Shown: piece after piece, positions 61,135 to 64,000 of the stretch
Numbering within the stretch: the first letter of the stretch is position 1
How the letters are laid out: every line of letters starts with the position of its first letter
NCBI GenBank assembly: GCA_019423745.1
Contig: JAHZAV010000012.1
Location: 1 to 64,000, forward strand
Direction of reading: 5' to 3'
DNA length: 64,000 nucleotides
DNA from: Lachnospiraceae bacterium
GTDB taxonomy: Bacteria > Bacillota > Clostridia > Lachnospirales > Lachnospiraceae
Notes under the pieces: model-generated
The model's input: the letters and a program-made list of their open reading frames with translations, nothing else
Database searches by the model: none
Told to the model about the DNA's origin: nothing
Made by a program: the position numbers and the translations under genes

Positions 61135-62940
61135 ATGACTGAATTTATGGTACGCTTTTTAATATGCAATGTGTTCATCAGCGGCATCATCGGAATTCTT
61201 TTGATAGCTAAATATCTATTCAAAAGCTCGCTATCCAGTCGGATGCAGTATAATCTTTGGTTCCTGCTGCTTGGAATATTATCAGTTCCCTTTGTACCAT
61301 TCCGTCTAATTGAGTTTTTTCAATTTTTCTCATGGCTCCCCAGCCTGATCGGTTCTCCTGCTTCTTCCACCAAAACTATTGTAGAAGAGGGAATAAAGAC
61401 CGTTCCTACTAAAAATACAGATTGGATGAATGACTTTGTCCTTTCAGTAAATAGCAAAACTCCATCCATTACTGGATATATCTTATGGGGCATATGGATT
61501 GCGGGGATTCTTGCAATGGTAATATTTATAATCAAATCCTCTCTCCAATTGCGCAATTTGAAAAAATCTGCGCTGCCTCTTCAAAACCGCGAAATCCGTC
61601 GATTATATAATTGTTGCCTGGATGAGATGAAAATTCACAAAAACATTCCTATATACAGCACTGCCTTTTTGAAATCCCCTGTCATTGTAGGCCTTTTAAA
61701 GCCATGTATTTATTTACCAATTCATTTGGTTTCTGATCATAACGAATCTGATATTCGATATATATTATTGCACGAACTGCAACATTACAGACACCATGAT
61801 GCCATAGCCATCTATCTTATGAACCTTGCCGGAATCGTATATTGGTTTAATCCCCTTGTATGGTACGCACGAAAAGAAATACATAATGACAGAGAGATTG
61901 CCTGTGATACCTCTGTTTTAAAAATGCTTAAAGAAGACGAGTATACGGATTATGGCAATGCACTGATCAACTTTGCGGAAAAGATTTCTCTTACCCCTTT
62001 TCCGTTTGCTTCCGGTCTTTTGGGGAATAGGAAGCAGATGAAGCGAAGAATTATTAATATTGCTTCGTTTGAAAATCCTACATTTATAAAAAAGCTAAAA
62101 GGTATGACAGCATTTATACTAACCGCCATTCTCCTATTGGGGCTTTCCCCTTTTCTTTCTACATATGCATCAGACGAAAGTTCGTATGAAAAGAATTTCT
62201 CTTCAGATAATGTTTTTTATGCAGACCTTTCTCCATATTTTGGAGAATACGAAGGCAGCTTTGTATTATATGATTTAAAAAATGACACGTGGAATATATA
62301 TAACAAGGAGCATGCATCTTTACGGGTTGCTCCAGATTCCACTTATAAAATATATAATGCTCTGTTTGGCCTGGAAGAAAACGTTATTACACCATCTGAC
62401 TCCTTAATAGCGTGGAATGGGGAAGCCTATCCGTTTGAAACATGGAATAAAGATCAAACCTTGCAATCCGCTATGGCTTCTTCTGTAAACTGGTATTTTC
62501 AGACTGTAGACAAACGCTTAGGTGCATCTACGGTTAACAATTATATTCAGAAAATCGGATATGGAAACGAAGATATAAGTGGTAATTTCCCTACTTATTG
62601 GATGGAATCATCCCTTAAGATTTCCCCCATAGAACAGGTGGAACTTTTAATTAAACTGGAGAATAATAACTTCGGCTTTGCTTCAGAAAATATCCATGCA
62701 GTAAAAGATGCCATTTGCCTTTCTTCTTCCGACACCGGAACATTTTATGGCAAAACAGGTACCGGCCGTGTAGACGGGCATGATATAAATGGATGGTTTA
62801 TTGGCTTTATAGAAACTGGAGATAATACATACTTTTTTGCTGCCAACATCAAAGCAAGTGAAAATGCTACTGGAAACGCTGCTGCTGAAATAGCCATGTC
62901 TATCCTTTCGGATATGAATATCTGGATCTACCAGAAATAA
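61135..62940 (+). CDS. blaR1: BlaR1/MecR1-type beta-lactam sensor protease
   Basis: This 601-residue membrane sensor has helices near 8-30, 38-60, 110-135 and 325-345. The M56 zinc peptidase motif HELQH is H213-E214-H217, in a cytoplasmic loop. A C-terminal extracellular penicillin-binding domain follows (about 365-601) with STYK (S402, K405), SVN and KTG (K540). Acylation of S402 would trigger the protease and loss of BlaI. No beta-lactamase gene is adjacent, so the regulon must be elsewhere or be another wall gene. A strong terminator follows. Confidence 0.94.
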   Translation: MTEFMVRFLICNVFISGIIGILLIAKYLFKSSLSSRMQYNLWFLLLGILSVPFVPFRLIEFFQFFSWLPSLIGSPASSTKTIVEEGIKTVPTKNTDWMNDFVLSVNSKTPSITGYILWGIWIAGILAMVIFIIKSSLQLRNLKKSALPLQNREIRRLYNCCLDEMKIHKNIPIYSTAFLKSPVIVGLLKPCIYLPIHLVSDHNESDIRYILLHELQHYRHHDAIAIYLMNLAGIVYWFNPLVWYARKEIHNDREIACDTSVLKMLKEDEYTDYGNALINFAEKISLTPFPFASGLLGNRKQMKRRIINIASFENPTFIKKLKGMTAFILTAILLLGLSPFLSTYASDESSYEKNFSSDNVFYADLSPYFGEYEGSFVLYDLKNDTWNIYNKEHASLRVAPDSTYKIYNALFGLEENVITPSDSLIAWNGEAYPFETWNKDQTLQSAMASSVNWYFQTVDKRLGASTVNNYIQKIGYGNEDISGNFPTYWMESSLKISPIEQVELLIKLENNNFGFASENIHAVKDAICLSSSDTGTFYGKTGTGRVDGHDINGWFIGFIETGDNTYFFAANIKASENATGNAAAEIAMSILSDMNIWIYQK

Positions 62941-62941
62941 C

Positions 62942-62986
62942 AAAAACGGGTAAATGATCAATCTCTCTGGTCTTTACCCGTTTTTT
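62942..62986. terminator. Bidirectional terminator between blaR1 and the next gene
   Basis: AAAAACGGGTAAA (62942-62954) pairs with TTTACCCGTTTTT (62973-62985), serving both convergent transcripts. Confidence 0.88.
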
Positions 62987-62995
62987 ATGCTTCAA

Positions 62996-63370
62996 TCAAT
63001 TAAAATATAAAACAACTTTTTCATCCGGCTGTTCTTCGCCTGACAGAATTACTTCTACAAAATCCTCATACCATATGACTTTCCAACAACTTCTACTGAT
63101 ACTTACACCGTCATTTTGTAACTCAAAATCTGATTGAGATATCTTATTTTTCCCTTCCTTAAGGACTAACCGGCCACTTGCTGATCCAAACGGCCAGTCC
63201 GGCTCTCCCACCGACTGAAGCATCAATTTGTATTTTTCATTTGGTGAAACAGATGTATCACAAGTCACCACCTTATAATTAGTCACGTACCAAAAACAAA
63301 TCCAAAATATTGCTATTAGTACAATAATCATACTTATTGAATATAGAACAATTTTCATTATCCTTTTCAT
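62996..63370 (-). CDS. Membrane-anchored protein of unknown function
   Basis: This 124-residue protein has one N-terminal helix (about 8-30) and an extracytoplasmic domain of beta-rich character with the segments YVTNYKVVTCDTSVSPNEKY and SGEEQPDEKVVLYF. The mix of short hydrophobic strands resembles small DUF lipoprotein-like domains, but no family is recognised. ATG 63370 (AAGGAG nine bases upstream) was chosen over an upstream start inside the previous gene. Confidence 0.7.
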   Translation of the reverse strand: MKRIMKIVLYSISMIIVLIAIFWICFWYVTNYKVVTCDTSVSPNEKYKLMLQSVGEPDWPFGSASGRLVLKEGKNKISQSDFELQNDGVSISRSCWKVIWYEDFVEVILSGEEQPDEKVVLYFN

Positions 63371-63384
63371 ATTGTAATACTCCT

Positions 63385-64000
63385 TTATTTCTGTTCTAAG
63401 ATAGGTAACGATTTTCTTGTAAGCCATTCCTGTGCCCATTTCCTATGGGGCATGGTATTTCCCTTCTCTGCTACATACTCCATACAGGTTGTAGCCTGAC
63501 CCAGATCTCCTAATTTATCGTAACACTTGCCCAATAAAAATTTACGCCCCACCTCATAATATGGGATTTTTTCTTCATGATCCACCAATAATTCCAGGGC
63601 AGCTTCATAATCCTGTTTCAAAAAAAATCCTTTTGCCACAAATAATCTGTTCTTTGAAAATTCCTTACCTGACACTTGAAGTGCTTTGCAATAACTATCT
63701 GTCTCTTTATTATTATATCGTTTAATAAGTTCAAGATTTGTTAACACTTGTGCGAATTGTTTTCCCCTTCTTTTTCCTATCCATTGTTCATTCAAATAAT
63801 GTTCTGCATCTTCTAATTTCTGATTTACAATTAATGCCACCACATACTTTTGTTCAGCAAGTAGAAGTACTGTCTTTTGAACACCTCCACATTTCAGACC
63901 TTTCCCATAAGTAACCGCATATTCCATCCATTCCAGATAACCTTTTGCATCACACTGCTGCAGTAATACTTGATCCAATTCACGAAATGGTTTTAAAACA
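63385..64000 (-). CDS. Partial TPR-like protein, N-terminus beyond the window
   Basis: The frame is open to the right edge, so the true start is probably outside. The visible ~205 residues are alpha-helical with tetratricopeptide-like pairs, for example FLKQDYEAALELLVDHEE and GKCYDKLGDLGQATTCMEYVAEKG. TPR proteins scaffold protein contacts. The gene ends 14 bp before the next membrane-protein gene. The function is unknown. Confidence 0.65.
   Translation of the reverse strand, partial: VLKPFRELDQVLLQQCDAKGYLEWMEYAVTYGKGLKCGGVQKTVLLLAEQKYVVALIVNQKLEDAEHYLNEQWIGKRRGKQFAQVLTNLELIKRYNNKETDSYCKALQVSGKEFSKNRLFVAKGFFLKQDYEAALELLVDHEEKIPYYEVGRKFLLGKCYDKLGDLGQATTCMEYVAEKGNTMPHRKWAQEWLTRKSLPILEQK

Overview
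The window is from a low-GC Gram-positive gut Clostridium-type genome, most likely family Lachnospiraceae. The grounds are five large ChW-repeat (clostridial hydrophobic, conserved Trp) cell-wall proteins, clostridial-style gene neighbourhoods (cdaA-cdaR, mreB, uvrBA, folD-fchA) and AGGAGG ribosome binding sites. Species cannot be fixed from sequence alone. Nearly all genes lie on the minus strand.

Region 1 (1-8,620): the end of an IS66-type insertion sequence has landed inside an acyltransferase gene. That gene is the last of an AT-rich surface-polysaccharide operon read from a promoter near 8,600: Wzx-like flippase, GT2 glycosyltransferase, NAD-dependent epimerase, two more GT2 enzymes, an IspD/TarI-type cytidylyltransferase and two acyltransferases.

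Region 2 (8,736-25,004): five consecutive secreted enzymes, each carrying ChW repeats in strict three-unit cassettes (4, 4, 3, 2 and 4 cassettes), fused to five different catalytic heads: a GH78-like rhamnosidase, an L,D-transpeptidase (YkuD), a GH25 muramidase, a glucosaminidase and an NlpC/P60 peptidase with a peptidoglycan-binding domain. A strongly foldable ~110-nt element lies in the only long gap of this block. Together these look like a dedicated wall-remodelling set sharing one anchoring device, next to the genes for a surface glycan that could be its ligand (inference).

Region 3 (25,040-40,350): housekeeping and envelope genes. They are a sugar nucleotidyltransferase, GtrA, HPr, CdaR, the c-di-AMP synthase CdaA, two unknown membrane proteins, ComFC, RecD2, MreB, UvrA, UvrB and a sigma-region-4-type regulator.

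Region 4 (40,639-49,833): a cupin gene, a metal or arsenic-type island (ArsR, permease, thioredoxin-like protein, GNAT, ArsC, cation/proton antiporter) with two matching ArsR-type operators, a mannitol dehydrogenase-family gene broken by one in-frame TGA and its divergent ROK regulator, and a small iron-sulfur pair.

Region 5 (49,982-64,000): folD-fchA, an iron-containing alcohol dehydrogenase, and a deletion scar that joins the 3' halves of a divergent flavin oxidoreductase/TetR-like pair. A potassium module follows: TrkH, TrkA, an unknown membrane protein, KdpD and KdpE, without KdpFABC. Then come a BlaI/BlaR1 pair and two uncharacterised genes, the last cut by the window edge. CdaA and the Trk/Kdp genes in one window suggest a shared turgor/potassium theme, because c-di-AMP is known to regulate such transporters.
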